Source of the DNA: JASLDZ01 sp964242625
GTDB taxonomy: Bacteria; Pseudomonadota; Alphaproteobacteria; Caulobacterales; Caulobacteraceae
Length of the DNA: 64,000 bases
Reading direction: 5' to 3'
Assembly (NCBI GenBank): GCA_964242625.1
Contig: CAXTAO010000009.1
Span: forward strand, 1-64,000
In this document: one piece after another, positions 47,446 to 56,379 of the stretch
Numbering within the stretch: the stretch's first letter is position 1
How the letters are laid out: every line of letters starts with the position of its first letter
Translations under genes and position numbers: made by a program
Notes under the pieces: model-generated
What the model saw: the letters and a program-made list of their open reading frames with translations, nothing else
What the model was told of the DNA's origin: nothing
The model's database searches: none

Positions 47446-48099
47446 TCAGCCTTCGCGCGACGGCTCCGACGTCGGCGGAGCGGACGCGGGCGCTTCGGGT
47501 GCGGGAGAGGGCTCGCCCGGCGCGCGGCGACGGCGCACGGCGCCCGTCACCTCCCCGGCCAGCCGGCGCAAGCCGTCCATGGCGACGCCGTCCAGCTCGG
47601 CCAGCGTGCGGCCGAAGGGGGACTCGGGCCCCAGCGTGTCCTGGATACGGCGACCTGCGACCGCGACCTCCTCGTAGAGCTTGCGCCCGAGGTCGGGCTC
47701 GAGCGGCGAAGTGCCCGCGCCGAGCTGCCGGCGTGCGGCCGCGGCGAGGAACCCCGAGCGGGTGAGGGCGAAGCTCTCCGCCGCCGCATCGATGCGGGCC
47801 AGGAGCCGCTCGCCCAGCGAGATGGTGACGCGAACGGGCCGGTCCTCCACGGGGATGTCGATCCAAAGGAGCGAGCTCCCAACCTCCAGCGGCCCGATCG
47901 CCTGCAGCGCGGTGGGCTCGGGCCAGCCCTCTCCCGCGCCCTCCAGCTCCGACAGGCGCGTGCTCACCGCCTCGCGCGCGGCGCGCAGCACCGACGCCGG
48001 ATCCGCGCCGCGGACCTCCAGTCCGGGGAAGTCGAGGCACCGCGCCGCGAGGGCGTCCGGCTCGGCGCGGAGGACGGCGGGATAGACGAGGTCGGACAT
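47446..48099 (-). CDS. HicB-like protein with ribbon-helix-helix domain, no HicA partner seen
   Basis: A 217-aa protein. Residues 1-75 resemble the HicB partial RNase-H-like fold (AARCLDFPGLEVRGADPASV, LRAAREAVSTRLSELE). Residues 88-120 form a ribbon-helix-helix (VRVTISLGERLLARIDAAAE, then FALTRSGFLAAAARRQ). The C-terminal part is helical and ends in a proline/serine tail. HicB proteins usually repress transcription and neutralise a small HicA toxin encoded next door, but no 60-80 aa double-stranded-RNA-binding ORF is adjacent. It may now act only as a regulator. Confidence 0.75.
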   Translation of the reverse strand: MSDLVYPAVLRAEPDALAARCLDFPGLEVRGADPASVLRAAREAVSTRLSELEGAGEGWPEPTALQAIGPLEVGSSLLWIDIPVEDRPVRVTISLGERLLARIDAAAESFALTRSGFLAAAARRQLGAGTSPLEPDLGRKLYEEVAVAGRRIQDTLGPESPFGRTLAELDGVAMDGLRRLAGEVTGAVRRRRAPGEPSPAPEAPASAPPTSEPSREG

Positions 48100-48258
48100 G
48101 GAGCGGCACCTGCGTGCGGGGGGCGTGTACTTCAGTGTAAAGTGGGTGAGCGCCCTCCGGGTTCAACCGTGCAGTTTTGCGTAAGTGGACGGATCGAAGC
48201 GGGGCCGGTCGCGTTACCCCGCCCGAGTCCCTCGATGGGCTCGTCAGGAGCGGCAGCC

Positions 48259-48552
48259 ATGGTGGACGACCGGATCGAGGGCGCAACGCGCAACGTGGGC
48301 GGGAAACTGCAGGACGCCTTCGGCGGGCTGACAGGCGACGCCGGCGTCCAGGCTCGCGGCAAGCTCAACCAAGCCGCCGGCGCGGTGCAGGACGCCACGG
48401 GCAAGGCGCGCGAGAGCGCCGAGGACGTGTACGCCGAAGTCGAGAGCTATGTGCGCGAGCAGCCTTTGGCGGCGCTGGCCGTCACCCTGGCCGTGGGCCT
48501 CGCCTTCGGCTTCCTCCTACGTGGCGGCAAGACCGTCTACGTGCGCAAATAA
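48259..48552 (+). CDS. CsbD-like/DUF883 stress protein with membrane anchor
   Basis: A 97-aa protein. The first half has the CsbD-type repeat pattern (NVGGKLQDAFGGLTGDAGVQ, then ARGKLNQAAGAVQDATGKA). The C-terminal half has a charged helix and a membrane segment (PLAALAVTLAVGLAFGFLL) like the ElaB/YqjD group, ending in a basic tail. ATG 48259 follows AGGAG at 9 bp; an upstream ATG at 48235 is less likely. It is followed after 15 bp by another small stress-type membrane protein gene. Confidence 0.82.
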   Translation: MVDDRIEGATRNVGGKLQDAFGGLTGDAGVQARGKLNQAAGAVQDATGKARESAEDVYAEVESYVREQPLAALAVTLAVGLAFGFLLRGGKTVYVRK

Positions 48553-48567
48553 AGGACGCATACGAAC

Positions 48568-48822
48568 ATGGGCATTCTATCCTGGATCATCCTCGGGCTG
48601 ATCGCCGGCTTCATCGGCAGCAAGCTCGTCAACAAGACGGGTGAGGGCCTCGTGCTCGACATCATCCTCGGCGTCGTCGGCGCCGTGGTGGGCGGCTACC
48701 TGTTCAGCCTGTTCGGCGCGACGGGCGTGACGGGCCTCAACATCTATAGCCTGGTCGTGGCCGTGGTCGGAGCGGTCGTCGTGCTCCTCGTCTACCACGC
48801 GATCGTGCGCCGTAGGGTCTGA
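48568..48822 (+). CDS. GlsB/YeaQ/YmgE family membrane protein
   Basis: An 84-aa protein with three hydrophobic segments: GILSWIILGLIAGFIGSKLV, LDIILGVVGAVVGGYLFSLF and YSLVVAVVGAVVVLLVYHAI. The glycine-rich helix pattern is the transglycosylase-associated family. Members respond to envelope or acid stress, with no clear enzymatic role. It is probably transcribed with the CsbD-like gene and ends at a strong hairpin. Confidence 0.88.
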   Translation: MGILSWIILGLIAGFIGSKLVNKTGEGLVLDIILGVVGAVVGGYLFSLFGATGVTGLNIYSLVVAVVGAVVVLLVYHAIVRRRV

Positions 48823-48832
48823 CGCTTCCGAT

Positions 48833-48859
48833 CCGGGGCGGAGCCACGCTCCGCCCCGG
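48833..48859 (+). terminator. Strong hairpin after the stress-protein pair
   Basis: A 12-bp perfect stem, CCGGGGCGGAGC with GCTCCGCCCCGG, and a 3-nt loop, followed by CTATCTT. It lies 10 bp after the stop codon and before the GH2 promoter region. Confidence 0.65.
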
Positions 48860-48935
48860 CTATCTTCGCCGCCGCCCCCACCCCGAGGCGATCGCGCGGT
48901 TGACACGACGACCTCGACGCAGGCCGTATAAACAA

Positions 48936-48950
48936 AAACCGTTTCGGTTT
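48936..48950. promoter_or_regulatory. Perfect inverted repeat upstream of GH2 (candidate operator)
   Basis: AAACCG, TTT, CGGTTT is a 15-bp perfect palindrome 30 bp before the GH2 start. A TTGACA at 48900 and a TATAAA at 48927 lie upstream, but 21 bp apart, too far for a standard promoter. LacI- or ROK-type repressor binding is possible. Confidence 0.5.
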
Positions 48951-48980
48951 GCGGGCGGCACGCCCGTCGGGGAGGTCGGG

Positions 48981-51900
48981 GTGGCGTCAAATCGATGGAT
49001 GGGAGCGGCTGCGGCGTGCGCGCTCGCGGCCGCAGGCGGCGTGGCGCGGGCCCAGTCGGGCGCGGACGCGACGAGCGGCATGGGCCCCTACGACGTGCGC
49101 TCGGTCGCGGGCTCCTCGGGGCTCGTGAAGGAGATGCAGCCGGGCGCCGCGGTGTTGGGCGCCTCCGCCCCCTTCACCCTTTCCGCCTGGATCGAGGGCG
49201 CCTCGGGCGCGCCCGGCCCCGTGCTCCTCGCCAGCCTCGGCGCGCAGACGCAGCCGGAGGCGCGGCGGCTCGGACTCGACGCCCAGCGCCGGCTGGCGTT
49301 CGACATCGGCGGCCGGGCCGTGGCGGTCGCGCGCACGCCGGTGCCGGCGTCCGGCGGCCACCTGGTCGCGGCGAGCTACGACGGCGCGGTGCTGCGCCTC
49401 GTGCAGGACGGGCAGGTGGTGGCCGAGGCCAGGCTGCAGACGCCCGCCGTGTCCCCGCCTACACCCGAGAACGAGTGGCAGCACGACCTCAAGCCGCGCT
49501 TCGAGATCACGCCACGCCCGGCCGACGCCGCCGCCAACCAGCACTTCGCGGGCCTGCTTCTCGGCGTGCAGCTGCGCGATCGCGCGCTCTCGCCGGCGGA
49601 GCTTGGGGCGTCGCGCCCGCCCTCACCGCCGCTGGGCTACGAGGAGACCGCCAAGCCCTGGCCCGTGCAGGTGCGCCAGTCGCTCGGCTACAGCGCGCCG
49701 CAGCCGCCCTCCACCCTGCCGCAGGGCGCGGGGCCGACCGCGCCCGTGGCCAAGCCCGCCTACGCCGGCCCGGCCCTGCCGCAGACCGCCCCGGGCCGCT
49801 GGACGCTGGCGGGCGGCTGGCGCCTCGCCTCGGCGCTGGACCTCCCGCGCGCGGACGGCGCCGCCCTCTCCCGGACAAGCTACGACCCGGCCGCCGCCAA
49901 GGCCGCCGGCGCCCCCGTGTGGCTGGCGGCGACGGTGCCCGGCACCGTCTTGACCACCCTGGTCGACCGCGGCGTCTACCCCGATCCCGCCTACGGGCTG
50001 AACAACCTGCACATCCCCGAGAGCATGGCGCGCCACGACTGGTGGTACCGCACCGAGCTCGACGCCCCCGCCACGCTGGCGGGCCGCCGCGCCGAGCTCG
50101 TGTTCAACGGGATCAACTACGCCTCCGAGGTGTGGCTCAACGGCGAGCGCCTGGGCGCCACCACCGGCGCCTTCATCCGCGGCCGCTTCGACGTGACGGG
50201 CCGGCTCAAGCCCGGCGCGCGCAACGTCTTGGCCGTGCGCGTCTCGCCTCCGCCCCACCCCGGCATACCGCACGAGCAGTCCATCAAGGCGGGGGTGGGC
50301 GAGAACGGCGGCATGATGATGCTGGACGGCCCAACGTTCGGCGCGACCGAGGGGTGGGACTGGATTCCCGGCGTGCGCGACCGCAACACCGGCGTCTGGC
50401 AGGACGTGGAGTTGCACGCCACCGGCCCCGTGCGGCTGGGGGATCCCAAGGTGGTGACCACCCTCCCCCTGCCCGACCGCTCGCGCGCCGACGTGGCGAT
50501 CACGGTCGCGGCGGAGAACCTCACGGCCGGGCCGGTGCAGGGCGAGGTCGCGGCCGCGTTCGACGGCGTGCGGGTCGTTAAGCGCGTGACGCTGCAGCCG
50601 GGCGTCAACGCCGTGACGCTCTCGCCGACCGAGTTCCCGGCGCTGCGGGTGAGGAACCCGAAGCTGTGGTGGCCCAACGGCTACGGCGAGGCCGCGCTGC
50701 ACGACCTCACGCTCACCGCCACGAGCAGCGGCGCGTCGTCGGACGAGCGGCGGCTGCGCTTCGGCATCCGCGAGATCACCTACGAGCTCTCCGCCTTCGA
50801 CGGCGACGGGAAGCTGCAGCGCGTCGAGTTCGACCCGTCCAAGGCGGGCGGCCGCCGGCTGGTCGACGGCAGCCACGAGGGCATCCACGACGCTGGGAAG
50901 GCTTACGCCGTGTCGCTGGCGCCGGGGGCGCAGGGCGCGCCGGGGCTGAGGGCCCTGCCCGACGACCCGCTCTCGCCCTTCCTGGTCGTACGGGTGAACG
51001 GCGAGCGCATCGCCATCCGCGGCGGGGCGTGGGGCATGGACGACTTCATGAAGCGCGTCGGCCGCGATCGGCTGGAGCCCTACTTCCGGCTCAACCGCGA
51101 CGCCCACATGAACATCCTGCGCAACTGGGTCGGCCAGGACACCGAGGAGGCGCTCTACGACCTCGCCGACCAGTACGGCATCCTCGTGTGGAACGACTTC
51201 TGGGAGTCGACCCAGGACTACAACATCGAGGCGCAGGACCCGCAGCTCTTCCTGAAGAACGCCGCCGACGTGGTGAGCCGCTTCCAGACGCACCCCTCGA
51301 TCATGGTCTGGATCGGCCGCAACGAGGGCGTGCCGCAGCCCATACTCAACGACGGGCTCGAGCAGCTGACCCGCGAACTGGACGGCACGCGCTACTATGC
51401 CGGCTCGTCCAACCGGGTGAACCTGCAGAACTCCGGCCCCTACAAGTTCCAGCCGGAGGAGGACTACTTCACCAAGCTCTCCAAGGGCTATGCGGTGGAG
51501 GTGGGGCTGTCGTCGTTCTCGACGCTGGAGGGCTTCAAGGCCGCGGTCGCGCCCGCCGACCAGTGGCCGATCTCAGACGCCTGGGCCTACCACGACTGGC
51601 ACCAGACCGGGAACGGCGACATGCATCCGTTCATGGCTGTGCTGACCGCTCGTTTCGGCGCGCCCACCTCGCTCGAGGACTTCGAGCGCAAGGCGCAGAT
51701 GATGAACTACGACGGCCACCGCGCCGTCTTCGAGGGGCTGAACGCGGGCCTCTGGCGCGACACGAGCGGGCGGATGCTGTGGATGACCCAGCCCGCCTGG
51801 CCCTCCAACGTCTGGCAGATCTACGGGTGGGACTACGACACCGCCGCCAGCTACTACGGCGCCATGCACGCCGCGGAGCCCGTGCACGTGCAGATGAACC

Positions 51901-52487
51901 TCGCCGACGACGCGGTGGCGGTGATCAACACCACGCTCGAGCCCGTGCGCGGCGCGCGGCTGCGGGCGCGGATCCTGGGGCTGGACGGGCGCGAGCTGTG
52001 GTCCGACACCCGCACGGTGAGCGCCGGGAGCGACGGCCCGGTCGCCGCCGGGACGGTGCCGCTGGACCGCTATCTCGACCACGGGCCGGTGCTGGTGTCG
52101 CTGGAGCTGGCCGACGCGCGGGGGGCGGAGATCTCGCGCAACGTCTACTGGCGCGCGCGCACCGACGGCGACTACCGCGGGCTGAACGCGCTCGCGCCCG
52201 TGGCGGTCGTGGCCGAGGCGCGGCGAGAGGCCGACGCCGCGGGCGAGCACGCGCTGGCGGTCACCCTGCGCAACCCGGCGACCACGCCCGTCCTGGCCGT
52301 CAAGCTCACGCTCAAGGACGCGGCGGGCGCGCGCGTCCTCCCGGCGTACTACAGCGACAACTACGTCTCGCTGCTCCCGGGGGAGACGCGGACGGTGCGC
52401 GTGCGCTATCCCGCCACCGCGGCCAGCCCGGCCGTCGTGGCCGTGCGGGGCTGGAACGCCCGCGCGGAGGAGATCGCCGTCCGATGA
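48981..52487 (+). CDS. Secreted glycoside hydrolase family 2 protein with N-terminal LamG-like domain
   Basis: A 1168-aa enzyme. It starts with GTG 48981 after GGGGAGG; the signal peptide ends near GGVARAQSG. Residues 45-190 form a concanavalin-like domain (APFTLSAWIEGASGAPG; LVAASYDGAVLRLVQDGQ). The GH2 sugar-binding domain (LNNLHIPESMARHDWWYRTE) and immunoglobulin-like domain follow. The TIM barrel begins near IRGGAWGMDDFMKRVGRDR. The acid/base is Glu782 in IMVWIGRNEGVPQ and the nucleophile is probably Glu840 in YAVEVGLSSFSTLEG. The motifs are nearest to exo-beta-mannosidase/glucosaminidase-type members. The next gene, a ROK kinase, overlaps its stop. Confidence 0.85.
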   Translation: MASNRWMGAAAACALAAAGGVARAQSGADATSGMGPYDVRSVAGSSGLVKEMQPGAAVLGASAPFTLSAWIEGASGAPGPVLLASLGAQTQPEARRLGLDAQRRLAFDIGGRAVAVARTPVPASGGHLVAASYDGAVLRLVQDGQVVAEARLQTPAVSPPTPENEWQHDLKPRFEITPRPADAAANQHFAGLLLGVQLRDRALSPAELGASRPPSPPLGYEETAKPWPVQVRQSLGYSAPQPPSTLPQGAGPTAPVAKPAYAGPALPQTAPGRWTLAGGWRLASALDLPRADGAALSRTSYDPAAAKAAGAPVWLAATVPGTVLTTLVDRGVYPDPAYGLNNLHIPESMARHDWWYRTELDAPATLAGRRAELVFNGINYASEVWLNGERLGATTGAFIRGRFDVTGRLKPGARNVLAVRVSPPPHPGIPHEQSIKAGVGENGGMMMLDGPTFGATEGWDWIPGVRDRNTGVWQDVELHATGPVRLGDPKVVTTLPLPDRSRADVAITVAAENLTAGPVQGEVAAAFDGVRVVKRVTLQPGVNAVTLSPTEFPALRVRNPKLWWPNGYGEAALHDLTLTATSSGASSDERRLRFGIREITYELSAFDGDGKLQRVEFDPSKAGGRRLVDGSHEGIHDAGKAYAVSLAPGAQGAPGLRALPDDPLSPFLVVRVNGERIAIRGGAWGMDDFMKRVGRDRLEPYFRLNRDAHMNILRNWVGQDTEEALYDLADQYGILVWNDFWESTQDYNIEAQDPQLFLKNAADVVSRFQTHPSIMVWIGRNEGVPQPILNDGLEQLTRELDGTRYYAGSSNRVNLQNSGPYKFQPEEDYFTKLSKGYAVEVGLSSFSTLEGFKAAVAPADQWPISDAWAYHDWHQTGNGDMHPFMAVLTARFGAPTSLEDFERKAQMMNYDGHRAVFEGLNAGLWRDTSGRMLWMTQPAWPSNVWQIYGWDYDTAASYYGAMHAAEPVHVQMNLADDAVAVINTTLEPVRGARLRARILGLDGRELWSDTRTVSAGSDGPVAAGTVPLDRYLDHGPVLVSLELADARGAEISRNVYWRARTDGDYRGLNALAPVAVVAEARREADAAGEHALAVTLRNPATTPVLAVKLTLKDAAGARVLPAYYSDNYVSLLPGETRTVRVRYPATAASPAVVAVRGWNARAEEIAVR

Positions 52488-53431
52488 ACGCGCCGTTCGG
52501 ATCGCACGCCGCCTCCGCCGTGCGCCTGGGGATCGACCTCGGCGGCACCAAGATCGCCGGCGCGCTGCTCCTGCCGGACGGCTCGGTCGGCGCGCACCGG
52601 CGCATGGCCACGCCCCGGAGCTATGACGAGCTCGTGCGGGCGATCGCCGAATTCGCCGATGCGCTGGCGCCCTCGCGCGAGACGCCGCTAGGCATAGGCA
52701 TACCCGGCTCGGTCTCGCCCTCCACCGGCCGGGTGCGCAACGCCAACCTCACCTACGTCAACGGGCACGACCTGGCCGGCGACCTGCAGGCGGCCTGCGG
52801 CCGCCGCGTGCGCATCGCCAACGACGCCGACTGCTTCGCGCTCTCCGAGGCGGTGGACGGCGCAGCGGCGGGCGCGCGCGTCGCCTTCGGCGTGATCCTG
52901 GGCACCGGGGTCGGCGGCGGCGTGACGGTGGACGGCGCGCTAATTCCAGGCGCGAGCGGCATCGCCGGCGAGTGGGGCCACATCCCCCTGCCCTGGGCCT
53001 CCCCGGAGGAGAGCCCCGGGCCGAAGTGCTGGTGCGGTCTGCATGGTTGCATGGAGCGCTGGGCGTCCGGCACGGGCTTCGAGGAGGACTACGCGCGCGC
53101 GCCCGGCGCCGAGCCCGGCCTGCGCGCGCCCGCCATCGTGGCGCGCGCCGAAGAGGGCGACGCGGCCGCCGAGGCGGCGCTCGACGCCTATGTGTCGCGG
53201 CTCGGCCGCGGGCTGGCGGTGATCTGCAACGTCATCGATCCGGCGGTCATCGTGCTGGGCGGCGGAATGAGCAACGTCGACGCGCTCTACCCGCGCCTGC
53301 CCGACGCCATAGCTCCCTACGTCTTCACCGACCGGCCGGTGGCGAAGGTCGTGCGCAACCGCCACGGCGACGCGTCGGGCGTGCGCGGGGCGGCGTGGCT
53401 CTGGTCCGCGGCCCCCGCCCCGGCCGGCTGA
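52484..53431 (+). CDS. ROK family sugar kinase
   Basis: A 315-aa ATP-dependent hexokinase-like enzyme. It opens RLGIDLGGTKIAGALLLPDG, the ROK phosphate-1 motif. NDADCFALSEAVDG gives the catalytic aspartate region, GVILGTGVGGGVTVDG the phosphate-2 motif and GIAGEWGHIPLPW the conserved glutamate and histidine. The zinc motif CWCGLHGCMERWASG is complete. No DNA-binding domain is present, so it is a kinase (glucokinase, fructokinase or mannokinase). The ATG overlaps the GH2 stop, tying it to the sugars released by that enzyme. Confidence 0.9.
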   Translation: MNAPFGSHAASAVRLGIDLGGTKIAGALLLPDGSVGAHRRMATPRSYDELVRAIAEFADALAPSRETPLGIGIPGSVSPSTGRVRNANLTYVNGHDLAGDLQAACGRRVRIANDADCFALSEAVDGAAAGARVAFGVILGTGVGGGVTVDGALIPGASGIAGEWGHIPLPWASPEESPGPKCWCGLHGCMERWASGTGFEEDYARAPGAEPGLRAPAIVARAEEGDAAAEAALDAYVSRLGRGLAVICNVIDPAVIVLGGGMSNVDALYPRLPDAIAPYVFTDRPVAKVVRNRHGDASGVRGAAWLWSAAPAPAG

Positions 53432-53441
53432 GCGGGCGCGC

Positions 53442-54797
53442 TCACGCCCGCGGCCGCGCGAGCCTCGCCTGCAGCGCCTCGAGCTCGAGCCCCTTGGTCT
53501 CCGGGAACCAGCGCGCCACCACGAACACCTGCGCCACCATGAGGAGCGCGAACACCGCGAAGGGGCCGCCCCGCGACCAAGCCGCGACCACCGGGAAGGC
53601 GGCGGCGATCAGCGCGTTCATGAGCCAGTGCGCGCCCGCGCCCAGCGACTGCCCCTCCGCGCGCACGCCGTTGGGGAAGATCTCGGAGATGTAGACCCAG
53701 ATCACCGCGCCCTGGCTCGCCGCGAAGAAGCCGATGAAGGCGACGAGCACCCACAGAAGGAGCCCGGCCGGCAAGAAGCCCGACAGGATGGCGGAGGCGG
53801 CGGCGAGGCACACCGCCATGCCCGCGCCGCCCACGAGCAAGAGCGTCTTGCGCCCCACCCGGTCGATCACCGTCATCGCCAGCGCGGTGAAGGCGAGGTT
53901 TGTCGCCCCGATGATCACCGCCTGCACGTCGGACGACACGCGGCCGTAGCCGGCGGCGGCGAAGATGTCGTTCAGGTAGTAGAGGATGGCGTTGATGCCG
54001 GCGAGCTGGTTAAACGCCGCCAGCGTCACCGCCAGCACGATGGGCCGGCGGTGCTCGCGCCAGGAGAGCCGCCCCCCTCCCACGGCCGCCGCCCCCTCGC
54101 GCGCCAGGCCGGCGCGGATGGCGTCGAACTCGGCGGCGGCGTCCCCCGGCGAGAGCCGGGCGAGCGCGGCGCGCGCCTCCGCCTCGCGCCCGCGGGCCAG
54201 GAGCCACCGCGGGCTCTGCGGGATGGTGCGCAGGAGGACGAGGAAGACGAGCGCCGGGGCCGCGGCGACGCCGAACTTCCACCGCCACGCCCCCGCGCCG
54301 CCCACCGCCTCCCCCACGAGCGCGTTGGACAGATAGGCCAGGAGGATCCCCGACACGATCGCCAGCTGGAAGGCCCCGACCATGGCGCCCCGTCGCCGCG
54401 CCGGCGCGATTTCCGAGATGTAGACGGGCGCCAGGACCGACGAGGCGCCGATCCCGATCCCGCCTAGGAGACGCGCCGCCACGAACACCCCCCAGCTCGG
54501 GGCGAAGGCGCAGCCCAGGCTGGAGAGGAGGTAGAGCACTCCCGTGACCTGCAGGGCGTTGCGCCCGCCGAAGCGGCCGCCCACGCGACCCGCCCCCAAG
54601 GCCCCCGCCAGCGTGCCCCACAGCGCGACGGACACGGTGAAGCCCAGCCCCGCCGCGTCCAGCCCGTAGACCCGCCGCAGGTCGCCGGTGGCGCCCGCGA
54701 TCACCGCGGTGTCGAAGCCGAACAGAAGCCCCGCCAGCGCCGCCACCGCGACGCCGCGCGCCAGGACGCCCCCGGCCGCCATGCCCCTCGCCGCCAT
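53442..54797 (-). CDS. MFS sugar-porter permease
   Basis: A 451-aa transporter with twelve helices. Sugar-porter signatures are GVAVAALAGLLFGFDTAVIA, the loop GGRFGGRNALQVTG, LLGGIGIGASSVLAPVYISE followed by IAPARRRGAMVG, IPQSPRWLLARGREAEAR between helices 6 and 7, FNQLAGINAILYYLNDIF and the late WVYISEIFPNGVRAEGQ and WFPETKGLELE. It moves a hexose or pentose, probably with protons. ATG 54797 is used; ATG 54782 also works. It is divergent from the ROK regulator, 158 bp apart, and probably part of the same regulon. Confidence 0.92.
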   Translation of the reverse strand: MAARGMAAGGVLARGVAVAALAGLLFGFDTAVIAGATGDLRRVYGLDAAGLGFTVSVALWGTLAGALGAGRVGGRFGGRNALQVTGVLYLLSSLGCAFAPSWGVFVAARLLGGIGIGASSVLAPVYISEIAPARRRGAMVGAFQLAIVSGILLAYLSNALVGEAVGGAGAWRWKFGVAAAPALVFLVLLRTIPQSPRWLLARGREAEARAALARLSPGDAAAEFDAIRAGLAREGAAAVGGGRLSWREHRRPIVLAVTLAAFNQLAGINAILYYLNDIFAAAGYGRVSSDVQAVIIGATNLAFTALAMTVIDRVGRKTLLLVGGAGMAVCLAAASAILSGFLPAGLLLWVLVAFIGFFAASQGAVIWVYISEIFPNGVRAEGQSLGAGAHWLMNALIAAAFPVVAAWSRGGPFAVFALLMVAQVFVVARWFPETKGLELEALQARLARPRA

Positions 54798-54903
54798 GCG
54801 CACGCCACCCCGTCGCGCGCGAAGGTGCGGCGCCCGGCGACCATGCCCCGAGCGCACGCATCGAGGGAAGGCGGGGTTCACGCGGCCAAGGTCGTATATG
54901 CTG

Positions 54904-54926
54904 CCGCGCGAGCCTGCTTCGCGCGG
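54904..54926. promoter_or_regulatory. Perfect inverted repeat between permease and ROK regulator
   Basis: CCGCGCGA and TCGCGCGG with a 7-bp spacer lie in the divergent promoter region. A TATATG at 54895 just upstream could be a -10 for the regulator. Autoregulation by the ROK protein is an inference. GC-rich inverted repeats of this length can arise by chance here. Confidence 0.35.
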
Positions 54927-54955
54927 GCGCCCAGACGCTGCCCGCAGGCCGACCG

Positions 54956-56188
54956 TTGACCCGATCTCCTTCCTCAGACGCCCGCCCACGCTCGCTCAAC
55001 GGCTCCGCGGGCGCGGGGGTCGAGCTTTCCGGCACCAACCTCGCGCGGGCGGGCGACTACAACCAGCGCGTGGTGCTGCAGGCCATCCGCATCCACGGCC
55101 CGATCACCCGCAGCGAGCTGGCCGAACTCAGCGGGCTGACGCCGCCCGCCATCGCCAACATCACCCGCAGGCTCATGGCCGACGACCTCGTGATCGACGC
55201 GGGCCAGCGCCGGGGCGGAAGGGGGCAGCCCGCCACCCGGATCGACGTCAACCCCGACGGGCGGCTCTCGCTCGGCGTCAACATCGACCGCGACCACATC
55301 ACCGTCGTGCTCCTGGATCTGAAGGGCGGCGTGCGGGCGCGGGTGAGCCGTGAAACGCCGCTGATGGCGCCGGCGGCCGCCGCGGCGCGCGTGCGCGAAC
55401 TCGCCCACGAGCTCCTGGGCCAGGCGCCCAACGGCCGCGCCCGGCTGATCGGCGCGGGCCTGGCCATCCCCGACGACCTCGACAGCGTCGACCTGCCGTC
55501 GCTGCACCACCAGGACGCTTGGGGCGCGGTCGATCTCGGCGAGCTTCTGGGGGCCGAGCTCGGCGTGAGCGTCCTCGTGGAGAACGACGCCGCCGCCGCC
55601 GCCATCGGGGAGTTGCAGTTCGGCCACGGCCTGCAGTTCCCGAGCTTCTTCTACATCCTGATCACCGCCGGGCTGGGCGGCGGCCTCGTCGTCGAGGGCG
55701 AATATTTCCGCGGCGCCACGGGCCGCAGCGGCGAGATCGGCTTTCTCCCGCTCCACGAGGACGGGGCGCCCGCGCGCACGCTGCAGGAGGCGGTCTCGCT
55801 GTCGGCGCTCTACGCCCACCTCGCCGAGCGGGGCGTCGCGGTCGACCATCCCGCGGCGCTGGAGGCGCTCGTGCCGGCGCAGAGCGCGGTCGTGGACGGC
55901 TGGCTGGATCATGCGGCCGACACGCTGACCGAGCCGCTCATGGCGGTGAACTGGCTGATAAATCCCGCCGCCATACTGCTCGGCGGCCGCCTGCCCGGGC
56001 GTCGGCTCGATGCGCTCGCCGAGCGACTGACGCAACGGCTCTCGCGCAGGGCCCAGGTCGCCCAACCCACGCCCGTGCTGCGGGCGATCGCGGCGGAGGA
56101 CGCGCCCGCCATGGGAGCGGCGATCCTGCCGTTCCTGAGCCAGCTCCTGCCGTCGCGCTCCACCCTGATGAAGACGGCCGAGGGCTGA
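54956..56188 (+). CDS. ROK family transcriptional regulator
   Basis: A 410-aa repressor-like protein. The N-terminal winged helix reads DYNQRVVLQAIRIHGPITRS and ELAELSGLTPPAIANITRR. The ROK sugar-binding domain follows (LSLGVNIDRDHITVVLLDLK; VLVENDAAAAAIGELQFG; YILITAGLGGGLVVEGEYF). The zinc motif C-x-C-G-x2-G-C of typical ROK proteins is missing, since there is no cysteine in the matching loop (RSGEIGFLPLHEDG). So it likely binds sugar without the usual zinc. The start is probably TTG 54956. It precedes the TonB receptor and is divergent from the permease. Confidence 0.88.
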   Translation: MTRSPSSDARPRSLNGSAGAGVELSGTNLARAGDYNQRVVLQAIRIHGPITRSELAELSGLTPPAIANITRRLMADDLVIDAGQRRGGRGQPATRIDVNPDGRLSLGVNIDRDHITVVLLDLKGGVRARVSRETPLMAPAAAAARVRELAHELLGQAPNGRARLIGAGLAIPDDLDSVDLPSLHHQDAWGAVDLGELLGAELGVSVLVENDAAAAAIGELQFGHGLQFPSFFYILITAGLGGGLVVEGEYFRGATGRSGEIGFLPLHEDGAPARTLQEAVSLSALYAHLAERGVAVDHPAALEALVPAQSAVVDGWLDHAADTLTEPLMAVNWLINPAAILLGGRLPGRRLDALAERLTQRLSRRAQVAQPTPVLRAIAAEDAPAMGAAILPFLSQLLPSRSTLMKTAEG

Positions 56189-56203
56189 GCCGACCCACAG
56201 CGC

Positions 56204-56215
56204 TTCAATATTGAA
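56204..56215. promoter_or_regulatory. Perfect 12-bp palindrome upstream of the TonB receptor
   Basis: TTCAATATTGAA stands in an AT-rich patch (56204-56235) between the ROK regulator and the receptor. A GAAACTT direct repeat lies at 56213 and 56227. The AT-rich palindrome recalls NagC/Mlc-type ROK sites in general character but not in exact sequence. Confidence 0.55.
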
Positions 56216-56379
56216 ACTTCAAATAAGAAACTTGACCGGCCCGTTTCGCGCCGTCATGGATCGCGTCCTGGCGGTTGGGACCCTGAAGAGGTCTGGCCGC
56301 CCTGGAGGAACGCCGGACTGCGCGACCCTACCCTGGCCATAGCCGGGGCGGCGCTGCGTCCGCTTCGAAGGGGACGTCC

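Noticed and set aside
48900..48932. TTGACA ... TATAAA as a sigma-70 promoter for GH2
   Set aside because: The spacing is 21 bp, well outside the usual 16-18 bp; kept only as context for the operator.
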